Source of the DNA: Fistulifera solaris
Taxonomy: Eukaryota; Bacillariophyta; Bacillariophyceae; Naviculales; Stauroneidaceae
Reading direction: 5' to 3'
Assembly (NCBI GenBank): GCA_030295235.1
Contig: AP026164.1
Coordinates: 2,356,001 to 2,420,000 of the forward strand
DNA: 64,000 nt
Part shown: piece by piece, positions 43,205 through 52,513 of the stretch
Numbering within the stretch: the stretch's first letter is position 1
Layout of the letters: each line of letters starts with the position of its first letter
Translations under genes and position numbers: made by a program
The notes under the pieces: model-generated
The model's input: the letters and a program-made list of their open reading frames with translations, nothing else
What the model was told of the DNA's origin: nothing
Databases searched by the model: none

Positions 43205-45403
43205 ATGAGTCACATGTGGGCCGACTATTACGATAGTCGTAAGGACGAAATCATTTCTTTCGAATCCGACGGAGAAAATGAGTTGGACCATGACGAGGAG
43301 GCTATCATGGTCGACAGCCGATCGAAATCAAGAGAGCCCGATGGTCTTTTCCTCGTTGAAGACGACGATAATCTCAGCGATGACGAGATGCCGGATATGA
43401 TTTACCGGGATGATCCGACTCCGCTGACGAGTCCCAAGTCGAGACAGCAAAATTCCAAATTCTCGTTGAACGACCACAGCATGCCGTACGTCAACAATCT
43501 CCACAATCTTCGCAATGTACAACCGGAAAAGATTAAAATTTACAAGTTTCGGACTGTGCTTTGTGTGGTGCTCGCCATTTTTGCGACGGGTATGACGCTC
43601 GGCTTTGTACTGCGCGCGGAAGAGGACAAATATGTAGCGGCACATCCGAAGCCGCCGGTGAATAGCCCCACGGGCGGAAGCACGGAAGCTGGACCTGTCG
43701 TTCCTGGAGGTGATTCCGAGGCGACAGACACAGGAAAATTGGGTCAAGTGAAAGAATTACTCATCCGCCACGCTGTCTCCAGCTCAGACGACCTGGGTAA
43801 GATGGGCTCTCCTCAGTGGAATGCCATGCACTGGATTACATTAGTAGACGAAGCGCAAATGCCCCTACCAGATGAAAATGACAAGGATGCTGTTTACAAG
43901 TTCGTGCAGCGCTATGTAATGGCTCTTCTTTACTATGCCACCAACGGACAGGCGTGGGAACACGGGCTGCACTGGCTCTCCTCGACGGGCATCTGCGAGT
44001 GGTTGGACTTTGTTGGAGATGTAAATCATCAGAAACACAATACAGGACTCGGTTGTGATGCAGAAGGAAATCTCAAAATCTTGTCTTTGGGTAAGATGAT
44101 CTTAAAATGAGAGCATTTGAGTGCCCGTGGTCAAAACTCACACTTTTTACACTGCTTTGCAGATTACGAAAAAATGAGCGGGACCATCCCGACCGAGTTT
44201 GGATTGTTGACGACGCTAAAGGAGATCAATTTAGCAGGAAACTCGATTGAGGGCAGCATTCCGACGGAGATCTGTCGGCTGAAATATCTTGAAATATTTG
44301 CCTTGGATCAGAACTTCATTGAAGGGGCACTACCGGAATGCTTTGCCAATCTGATTCGACTCGAAGGATTAGGGCTGGGTGACAATCTTATGACAGGAAA
44401 GCTCCCGCTTGGATCGTTTGACAACTTGAAAGACCTTTTGATCAACGACAACGAATTTAGTGGAGATCTTGACATCAGTAAACTCACTTTCCTCGAGGTG
44501 CTCGACGTGAAAGGAAATTCGTTCTCGGGTACGGTGGATGCCAATCTCTTCGGCAATTTGAAAAACCTGCAATATGTCGATTTGTCGGATAATGAATTCT
44601 CTTCCACCGAGTTCCCCGGCTTCTTCTTTACTTTCCCCAATCTGGGGGTATTGGACCTTTCCCAAAACAACATTCAAGGCGAATTGCCCGCTGATATCGG
44701 TCTCAACACTCAGTTAAAGTACCTGGCCGTTCATTCGAATGGTTTGAGCGGTGAAGTTCCGTACAACATTGTCAATTTACAGAACTTGACACACTTGAAT
44801 ATTGGTCAGAACGACTTTATCGGCAGATTCCCTATTCAGCTGAGCCGCATGACGAACTTGGACGTTTTGTATCTACCTGATTTGCCAGGTTTAGACGCTG
44901 GACGAATGCCGGATGACTTTATCACGTTAGACAAATTGAAGATCTTATCCTTGCGTAATACGAATCGAAATTACTTTTTACCAGCGGAATTCGCTCGAAT
45001 GAGACATTTGGAATACCTCGATATCTCTCACAATGCGTTGACGGGAGGCTTACCCGTGGCATGGGGCACAGACTTTCTTTACATGCGAGTGTTGTTGGTC
45101 AATAACAATCCCAATTTGCAAGGTGATATTCCCACTACCTTTGCCAAGTTGGGAGCTTTGGGACAGCTCTTCATTCAAGGAACCAATCTCGGAAAGAGCA
45201 CTTTACCTTCTTTGTGTACGACCATGATTCGGTCGAAAGGAAGTCAATCCATTTTCGCCAGCTGCGAGAACGGTCAAGTTGACTGCCCCTGCTGCATGTG
45301 CTGTTCAGCGGGTGATGACAAGTGCGGGGCCAATTTGATGGGCGAGTACGATGCCAACTGGGATGCGGAATTCCGTGTGGGACAGGTCCCTTTTTCAAGG
45401 TAA
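43205..45403 (+). CDS. Type II membrane LRR protein, paralogue 2
   Basis: 708 residues in exons 43205-44090 and 44163-45403 (72-nt intron), unbroken. Same plan as the gene upstream: acidic N-terminus (1-115), membrane segment (FRTVLCVVLAIFATGMTLGFVL), Pro/Gly-rich stalk, cap region (YVMALLYYATNGQAW), about twelve repeats (MSGTIPTEFGLLTTLKEI, IEGSIPTEICRLKYL, LSGEVPYNIVNLQNL), and a C-terminal Cys cluster (CPCCMCCSAG). The intron sits at the same codon (phase 1, after L-x-L-G/D) and has the same length as in paralogue 1, which points to tandem duplication. Its outer repeats are probably extracellular. No catalytic domain; role unknown. Confidence 0.88.
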
Positions 45404-45630
45404 ACAAGCGGTACTCCGTCCGAGTGGCGAACATTAATTGTTGCGTTACGGCCTTGATTGTGAAACAAAAATAAATGTAATATCCCCAAAGTTTATCATT
45501 ATTTCATTCTTACAAGTTCATTGCTTGGTATAGCTGTCGCGGGTCGACCTTTCAAAGCAATCAGTAGATTATAACGTTGATGACGAGCCGACCGAGCTGA
45601 TAACTACTCCGTAGTTCCTTTGTCACTTTG

Positions 45631-45912
45631 TTACTTCTTGCAGGATCGTGGTAGCGATTCTTTCGCGCGAATATGCTTGGAAGAATAGATACTGCCACTA
45701 CCCCCGCTACCACCTCGATCCTGCTGTCGTTTATCCATCTTACTTCCTGCGGTTGCTACAAAGTCATCATAATCATCGTATTCATCGGCCGCTTCGAAAA
45801 ATTGCGTACTATCAACACTCATTTCACGCGCGGCTCCCTCCCTTGGCGCAGTTTCATTGGGTATCGTACCGCCCGCCTCGTCCTTCGCTTGTTTCTTCGA
45901 TTCAAATGACAT
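45631..45912 (-). CDS. Small charged protein, unknown
   Basis: 93 residues, one exon: Lys/Glu-rich start, an acidic patch (DEYDDYDDF), a Gly/Ser linker and a basic end (SSKHIRAKESLPR). Likely disordered. No family recognised; composition and a clean ATG suggest it may be real. Confidence 0.45.
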   Translation of the reverse strand: MSFESKKQAKDEAGGTIPNETAPREGAAREMSVDSTQFFEAADEYDDYDDFVATAGSKMDKRQQDRGGSGGSGSIYSSKHIRAKESLPRSCKK

Positions 45913-46288
45913 GTATGACGGTTTCTGCTGGATAAGCTGATTCGTCTATTGTGTGATAATGCTTGGTAACGAATTCCCAACCTCTTGAAAGCAAAGTATA
46001 ATGAAGAAGTGGAGAATGCAACCCAAATATCAAAACGTTTTGGCGCTTGCTTCTTTCATGTCGTATCGCGACCTCAAATTGTGTCTTTCGCATTCCCGTT
46101 TCTCCACCTCATTCCCGAGTCCCAGATATCTATGGACAGTTATTGGTCTTTTCGATTCTATTTTCTTTCGTTTCGCTTCTCACAATCGACGTTCGTATCT
46201 GCCAAGTCATACAACATACACTCTCTTGCTCAACAAAACAACTGCATTACAAATGCTAAAGTGTTCTTCTTTTCTGCATTCTTCGAAC
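45913..46288. other. Intergenic region upstream of B12D-like gene
   Basis: Nothing recognisable; T/C-rich toward the start codon at 46289. Confidence 0.4.
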
Positions 46289-46716
46289 ATGAGTCTTCAT
46301 ACTACCTTCCAACGCAGCTCTAATTTGGCACGACGTTGCTTAGCTTCGACTGCGGCATTCCCCAAGCCTCCCGTTCCTGAGGCCATCATCAAGAAAAACG
46401 ACTTCAAAACTAATTATCTCAGTGATCCGTCGACCTATCCCTTGTTTGGAGTCATGGCGGCGGCCACGGCGATTGTGATTGTTTTTACAGTGAATATGGT
46501 CAATTACAAAAATTGGAAGATTATGCCTTCGTCTAAACATGAGACCCTGGAAAAGATTCTACTCGGACCAAGAAGCCAATTACGGAGATTGTTTCGCGAG
46601 AACCGATTACGTTCCACCCGCAGGCCATGAAAGACACTCGAGCGGAAAAGAAAGGTCTCGGTGTCGAACATCAGGAAATTTTGAACGTTCCCGAGTCCAT
46701 GAAGCCTTCGGATTAG
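46289..46716 (+). CDS. B12D/NDUFA4-like mitochondrial protein, copy 1
   Basis: About 142 residues. Basic Ser/Arg-rich presequence (SLHTTFQRSSNLARRCLAS), then DPSTYPLFGVMAAATAIVIVFTVNM, the single membrane segment of the B12D family (related to the MLRQ/NDUFA4 subunit of respiratory complexes I/IV), and a hydrophilic C-terminus (EIVSREPITFHPQAMKDTRAE). Probably an inner-membrane subunit (inference from family). One A is missing at 46551-46554; restored the ORF is 143 codons and its C-terminal half matches copy 2. It lies tail-to-tail with copy 2, 146 bp apart. Confidence 0.85.
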
Positions 46717-46862
46717 TATGAATGAGCTAGAATCATTAATAAGTAGTTCATATAACATAAGAATGATTATTTTCACACGTTGGTATTGATTGTGATGATT
46801 TTGTTACTTTTTCTATTACATTCATGAGTGAGAAGAGTGACATTCTACGTAGCACATGTCGC

Positions 46863-47267
46863 TTATCGTCCTTTGGACTTCAACCATTCTTCATGATCCA
46901 CACCGAGTCCTTCTCGTCGAATATCCTTATAACCTTGAGAGTGAAAACCTCTAGGCTCGCGAGCGATGATCTCGACGAGCGAAGTTCGGCGACCCGAATC
47001 TTGCGGCATCGTCTCGTGTTTCGCCGAAGGGGTGATTTTCACATTTTTGTAACCAAGTCCATTGATGGACATGCCGACCACAAACGTCATGGCCGTTGTC
47101 ATGATCACAATCAATGGATACGTCGAGGAGTCGCTCAAGAACGTGGTCTTGAAGTCTTTGCTTTTGGTAAGGGATACCGGAATCGGAGGCTTCGGGGCGG
47201 TCGCAAGAGAAGCAAAGCGTCGGCTGGCCAAAGTCGCGTTGCGCTGCATGATGGTGCGTAGACTCAT
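46863..47267 (-). CDS. B12D/NDUFA4-like mitochondrial protein, copy 2
   Basis: 134 residues, unbroken. The same plan as copy 1: presequence SLRTIMQRNATLASRRFASL, the motif DSSTYPLIVIMTTAMTFVVGMSI, then KITPSAKHET and EIIAREPRGFHSQGYKDI. The two share about half of their residues and lie in inverted, tail-to-tail order, so they probably arose by inverted duplication. Likely a mitochondrial inner-membrane protein of a respiratory complex. Confidence 0.85.
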   Translation of the reverse strand: MSLRTIMQRNATLASRRFASLATAPKPPIPVSLTKSKDFKTTFLSDSSTYPLIVIMTTAMTFVVGMSINGLGYKNVKITPSAKHETMPQDSGRRTSLVEIIAREPRGFHSQGYKDIRREGLGVDHEEWLKSKGR

Positions 47268-47520
47268 AGTTTGGATTGATTGAGCAAAAAGCTATTTGAA
47301 AAGATTTTGTGAGATGTTGGATTGTGAGAAGATACTGTGTTTGCCTTCAAACTGTTTGACACGGCGAAGATGCAAAGAATTTGCAAAGAATGCGAACCGG
47401 ACAACCCCAATGAGAATTTTTGAAGCGAAACGCGAACTGGAAGAGAGCGGTATGCATCCTACCGGTACCGGTACCTTGAACAGAATACAAAGTACTGTAG
47501 GTCCATCTGTAGGTTTGTTT

Positions 47521-47549
47521 ACAGCACGACTGAATTTCAGTCACGATTC
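47521..47549 (+). repeat. Dispersed palindromic repeat, copy 3 (A-type)
   Basis: Core CACGACTGAATTTCAGTCACGA, first member of a pair. Confidence 0.75.
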
Positions 47550-47739
47550 AATAAATTTTGTGACTCACGTGAGGCCATTAAAAATCCGTTCATATTGCTA
47601 TTTCAACAAATTATACTGGTCTTTAATACAATAATAGAATATTCCGCTCCTTTGACAATGGGAAACTCTTTTGATAGCCAAAAGGTTTGAAAATCCTTGT
47701 CTTGCCACATTACTGTAGGCCGAAGTGTTGGTTTGTTGA

Positions 47740-47766
47740 CAGCACGACTGCATTTCAGTCACGAGG
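47740..47766 (+). repeat. Dispersed palindromic repeat, copy 4 (C-type)
   Basis: Core CACGACTGCATTTCAGTCACGA, same orientation, 219 bp after copy 3. Confidence 0.75.
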
Positions 47767-47806
47767 CATTAATAATTGAGCTATCGTGCCATCTGGAATT
47801 GAATGT

Positions 47807-49861
47807 TTAGTCTCTCAGTATGCTCTTTGATTCAATAATACAATTGTACGAGTGAAACCCCTCTCCGTGAACAAGGACATACTTCTGAAGCGTCTTCTCT
47901 TCATCTTCAATCAAAACAGCCCGCGTCCACCATGGACCATCAATTGCGGAATTTTCGAGCGAGCTACCAAAAGAAATAGGAGCGAGACACCCGACCAGTA
48001 TACCTGATTGAGTTTTATCTTGCTTGTGCAGTGCAAAGTCAAGGCTGGATGACTTGTAGGACGACCCATCGCTCAGTATTCCGTGCCAGTGTACATCCAG
48101 AACTTTTCCACTTGTTGTACATTGCGTGATGAGTACCTCGCTCACAGCGACAAGACCGCGGCCGCTTTTCGATCCCTGTCTTCCCAAGCCCTTTCTTTTT
48201 ATTGATTCCGAGTGCTGATTCACAAAGTTGACGTCCCCTGAATAGCTTGTATCACAGCTAAGTATCCAAGCAGTTCTATTGCAGTCATAGAGCGGTACAG
48301 CAATTGGATTCGGCATATCACCTTGTGGCTGATGACCGGTGCAAATGATAGCTAATTCAGAGCGACGAAAGAAATCTCGTACCAACCCCACGAAAACGGC
48401 ATGCTTCGGTTCATCGCTATTCGGGAAAAACGATCGAGGCATGCCGTTCGTGCACCACCGATTGTAAACGATAGTTGGATTGCGTCGCCCTTGAGGTGGA
48501 ATCGACCCCATTCCGTACTGCATCAGCTGGGAGAAGTTCGATTTTGGATCAATCAGATCATATCCCCAATCACCCTCTGACCAGAACTGTACTCTTGGCA
48601 CGCCTTTGAGCGCTTCCTCTTTCCACGACGCCACTCTTTCTTCGGCAAAGTTATTTAACAAACGTATCCAATCTTTAATCGACGAAACACGAATATCGGA
48701 AGCTTTTGTATTTTGCGGTAGCCATGGCATGGCAAACGTCAAGTCGTCCCAAAATCCGTCAGTACTAACTTCTCTGTGAGATACATCAGCAAGTATTTCA
48801 CTTGTCAATGGCAAGGCTCCGTGAACAAACAAAATTTCCCCCAGCTGAAAGGCAAGGTTGCTATTCGACAAATATCTCCCCATTTCCCCTTCGGGATGTG
48901 TGCTGCGCTGATACGAAATTACAACATCCTCGTCTGTCACGGTGGAAGTAAAATTTTCAGTGCTCTGACCTTCCAGCCCCCTTAACAATAGTTCCTCTTG
49001 CTCCAGTTCCCACTTTCGGTAATCAAATGCCCTCGGACTGCCCATCGTATTCCCCAAAATCCACTTTAATCGCTCGGACGGAGACTGCGTGAGCAGTTGT
49101 CGCTCATCCGGGTCTCCTGTTATTTTTCTGCCTTTTAACCAGTAAACTCCATAAGACTCCGGCAACAATCCTTGCTCATCTAGATGTAATTCTTGTAGCA
49201 GTCTCATTTTGTTGATATCACGATTTCCCAAAACAATGTGCACATGTTCCGGATACCGCTCTTTCAAATCCAGCAATTGCCGAATGACGTACAAATCCGA
49301 TCCCCCTTGATCCCATATATCCCCTCCAAACACTAAGCAGTCCCGAAAGGGTCGCTGAAAGTCGATGCAGTGCTGGTACGGAAAGAAATTGGTTTCGAGA
49401 CGAGGATCACAGGGTCGGAAGCATAAAACTTTTGACTGTTTCACGTATCGCGTCAAATAATCTCGGTCACCTTCAATGTCGGTAATGAATGTTATCTTCC
49501 GACTGTTATCATCCGCTTGAAAGGAAAAAGTTCTGATCGAATTGCTAGAAGAGAAAGATTGTTGATTCTGCCGAGGTAAGAAAGCAGAAATAGACGAGTA
49601 TGCTCGATTGGCGGCAATGAATGGCCCTATTCTCCGGGAAACAAGTGACCACATTCCTGTATTGTTCCGACCAAAGATCCAATGAAGAGTGAGGGCAGTC
49701 AATTGTTCGAGGGCTCGTATTCTCATTCCGGGTACAACAGAGAACGGAAAACACAAAGAATGAAGTGAAAAGAATGATAATCTCTTTATTTTTCGCGTTT
49801 TTGATGTGATGTGATTTCTCTCCTCTCTCCCTTCTCCCTTCGACGCACGAACGACGGACAT
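47807..49861 (-). CDS. Calcineurin-like metallophosphoesterase
   Basis: 684 residues, one intact exon. Metal-binding motifs in order: ITDIEGD (about 127), LVFGGDIWDQG, VLGNRDINK, LFVHGALPL, and CTGHQPQGD with later His residues, the five-motif pattern of the PPP/calcineurin-like fold with a two-metal centre. The N-terminal 110 residues are basic and Ser-rich; internal Met codons (for example MWSLVSRRIGPF at about 49651) could give an organelle presequence, so the start is uncertain. The C-terminal 250 residues contain conserved-looking Trp/Gly blocks without a name I know. Substrate unknown: could be protein, nucleotide or sugar phosphate. Confidence 0.85.
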   Translation of the reverse strand: MSVVRASKGEGREERNHITSKTRKIKRLSFFSLHSLCFPFSVVPGMRIRALEQLTALTLHWIFGRNNTGMWSLVSRRIGPFIAANRAYSSISAFLPRQNQQSFSSSNSIRTFSFQADDNSRKITFITDIEGDRDYLTRYVKQSKVLCFRPCDPRLETNFFPYQHCIDFQRPFRDCLVFGGDIWDQGGSDLYVIRQLLDLKERYPEHVHIVLGNRDINKMRLLQELHLDEQGLLPESYGVYWLKGRKITGDPDERQLLTQSPSERLKWILGNTMGSPRAFDYRKWELEQEELLLRGLEGQSTENFTSTVTDEDVVISYQRSTHPEGEMGRYLSNSNLAFQLGEILFVHGALPLTSEILADVSHREVSTDGFWDDLTFAMPWLPQNTKASDIRVSSIKDWIRLLNNFAEERVASWKEEALKGVPRVQFWSEGDWGYDLIDPKSNFSQLMQYGMGSIPPQGRRNPTIVYNRWCTNGMPRSFFPNSDEPKHAVFVGLVRDFFRRSELAIICTGHQPQGDMPNPIAVPLYDCNRTAWILSCDTSYSGDVNFVNQHSESIKRKGLGRQGSKSGRGLVAVSEVLITQCTTSGKVLDVHWHGILSDGSSYKSSSLDFALHKQDKTQSGILVGCLAPISFGSSLENSAIDGPWWTRAVLIEDEEKTLQKYVLVHGEGFHSYNCIIESKSILRD

Positions 49862-50272
49862 GAGCTTTAATAAAACGAACTCCTCGCTCTCGCTCCTCGA
49901 CCCTCGACTAATATTAACCTAATACCTAATACGGAGTACCTGCTATTGTAGTAGCGAAAAACCGATGGCTCTTTTTATAGAATACAGAGTCGTTACTACT
50001 TGTCGCACTGGCGAGAATTTCCCCGTGTCTTTCGTGCGCCGCCGAACCGCTTTCACTACAAAGTACAAAGTACTTTTACTTGCGTTATTGAACTCGAAAA
50101 TTGCCTTCTGTTGTCAAGGGAAGCATTTATTTAGTAATCTTGTTGACGAAACTGTCTCTTTGCTTACCAAACTTCGAAAATTTTCACGAGTGGTTGAAAA
50201 AAGGGGATCATTTACGACGGAATCGAAGCAGTTAGCATTAGCAAGTGTCATTATTTCTCGTGAACACGACGA
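49862..50272. other. Divergent intergenic region
   Basis: No gene seen. TACGGAGTA at 49930-49938. Confidence 0.5.
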
Positions 50273-52429
50273 ATGAGTGTTTCCGCGAAAGAATCTGATT
50301 CTCTGTTGCCGGCTAGGCAACAAATGTACGAACGAGAATCCGTTATTACATCCCGTTTTAAAACGATTCTCTTTTTAGTCATACTCGTATTTGCGGGAAT
50401 CGCCTATCAGAGCGAAGTCAATCAATTGCAGTTGTTACTTGAATCCCAGACGGAAAAGATCGATCATCTCGAAGCCGTCTTGCAAATTCACAATGAAGTC
50501 ATCAATCGATTCAATGCTTCCGTCACCAACTCGGATGTCGTCAAGCGGTTGGAAACGCTGGAAGATTCGTTCGTCGTGACGCAGGCGAAATTGAAAAAAG
50601 ATCTCCAAAACGTCGAAGACAAGGTATCGGCTGAACTTTCGGATACCCTGCTTTCGTTGAATGCCACTGTCAGTCGAGCGGAGCGTGAAATTTCCGATGA
50701 AGTTGAAAAAGTCAAAAGGATGTCGAGCACTACGTTGTGACCACGCAAGATCAGTTTAGCATGGAAAATTCGTTCATGGTCTACCAGCTCGCTGGAACTT
50801 TTACCCTCTTGAGTGGCTTGATTTCGATGTGGCACATGACGGCACATTTACGGCGCATGAATCAACCCGATGTACAACGAAAGATATTGGCGATTCTTTG
50901 GATGGTTCCCATTTACGCCATCACTTCGTGGTTCAGCTTGGTGTTTCATTCCGCAGAGGGTTATTTGGCGATTCTGAAGGATGGATACGAGGCCTATGTG
51001 ATCTACCAGTTTCTTTCGTTTTGCATTGCCGTCTTAGGGAAAGGCGATCGAAACGTTGTAATTGATTTACTCGCCAAGAGAGCCGATCACTTGACTCCAC
51101 CCTTCCGGCTCGTTGGGATTCTCGAGATTTGCGGTTTGTGTCATCCGAAACAATACACGAGCGACCGGGCTCTCGCTTCCGATATCTTATTGCAATGCCA
51201 ATTCTTTGCCATGCAATTCGTTTTCTTTCGACCATTGACGACAACGGCTATGGTGGTCTTGAAGAAAATGGATTATTATGGCGCCGGTACGGGGCCGACG
51301 GACTACCGCTCTCCTCAATTTTATATCACCATCATTCAAAACATTTCGATTTTCACGGCATTCACAGGTCTGTTGAAATTTTATCACGCGGTGGATAAAG
51401 ATCTGGCTTGGTGCCGGCCTTTCGCCAAGTTCCTTTGTATCAAATGCGTCGTCTTCATGACATTCTGGCAGGGCCTGGCTATTTCAATTCTGGCTTCGAC
51501 CACGGATGTAGGCGGTCAGGATGCCACGGAGTGGGCTCAGTCCGCTCAGAACTTTTTGATTTGTCTGGAAATGTTACTCTTTTCCATCGCTCATTTCTAC
51601 TGCTTTCCAACCGATGAATGGGAAGAAGGTTACCGCGTGAAGCATTCCGACGGAAAGTTCGGTGACAGCATTGCTCTGCGTGATTTCTTCTCTGATGTGA
51701 AACTGATTCTACGGTACGTTACTTGTTCGTCTGGTACCGGTACATTTCTACCATTGTTTTTGACACCTTTATAGAGCCAACGCGCAGGACAAAGTTAAAA
51801 AAGTCGTTAGCGATTCTGCGATTCCCGAGGGCGACGAAGAGGAAGGTAGCCATGGCTCTTACAAAACCGAAAGTCCGAGTGTGGATGACACAGATGTCGG
51901 CACTCCAGTCGATGTTAGAGATAGCGGATACCAGACGCCTGCGATAGAACATCGATTGCTACAAAAAGAAGAGCAACGATTAGCACTTGCTTTAGAGGAA
52001 TGCTTGGGACTCGCTGCTGACGACCCCGACATAGCAGAAGCAAAAGAAAGATTACTGAAGAGTAATTTTCTATCCCCAGATTTGTTTGCTGTTTCAGATT
52101 CATTTGTTGACGACGATGCTATCGATAAGCAAATCGGAGCGTATTTGGGAGAAAATCTTGACGTTAGTGATGTTGCGGATGAATCTCAAGTCGTGCCAGA
52201 TGGCGAGGCCGATGAAGAAGTAGGTGATATTGATTATTATCCGAAAGGAGGTATCTACAGCAACGTGAAATATGTCGAAGACGAGGAAGCAGCTAAAGAG
52301 ACATTAAGTCTATTGTCTTCTCCAGACTACAAGCTACGACCGAGCATCTTTACTACTGTCGCGTCAATAGCCGAACCTGACCCGGGAAGTGATCGGAAAA
52401 TCAAAGAGGAGGAGACATCATCAAATTAA
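50273..52429 (+). CDS. TMEM184/OST-alpha family (DUF300) membrane protein with coiled coil
   Basis: About 698 residues in exons 50273-51713 and 51775-52429 (61-nt intron, the shortest here). N-terminal signal anchor (ILFLVILVFAGIAYQ), a coiled coil of ~110 residues, then the seven-helix DUF300 domain: YQLAGTFTLLSGLISMWHM, RKILAILWMVPIYAITSW, EAYVIYQFLSF, LLQCQFFAMQFVFFRPL, ITIIQNISIFTAF, FLCIKCVVFMTFWQG, FLICLEMLLFSIAHFY. The C-terminal 220 residues are acidic and cytosolic. The family includes the bile-acid/steroid transporter subunit OST-alpha and vacuolar Lazarus1; substrate here unknown. One A is missing at 50714-50717, between coiled coil and domain; restored it is 699 codons. Confidence 0.87.
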
Positions 52430-52513
52430 GAAACGCAAGTCAAAATTAATGTTCCAGTAGTTCTACAAAGAAATCTTAACCGGCCCTTTATAATGTGTAG
52501 GCGGATTCGTTCA

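Larger units (their letters stand above)
47268..47806. other. Intergenic region with a palindromic repeat pair
   Basis: No gene seen. It holds copies 3 and 4 of the dispersed palindromic repeat and an alternating GGTACC stretch (about 47461-47475). Confidence 0.6.
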
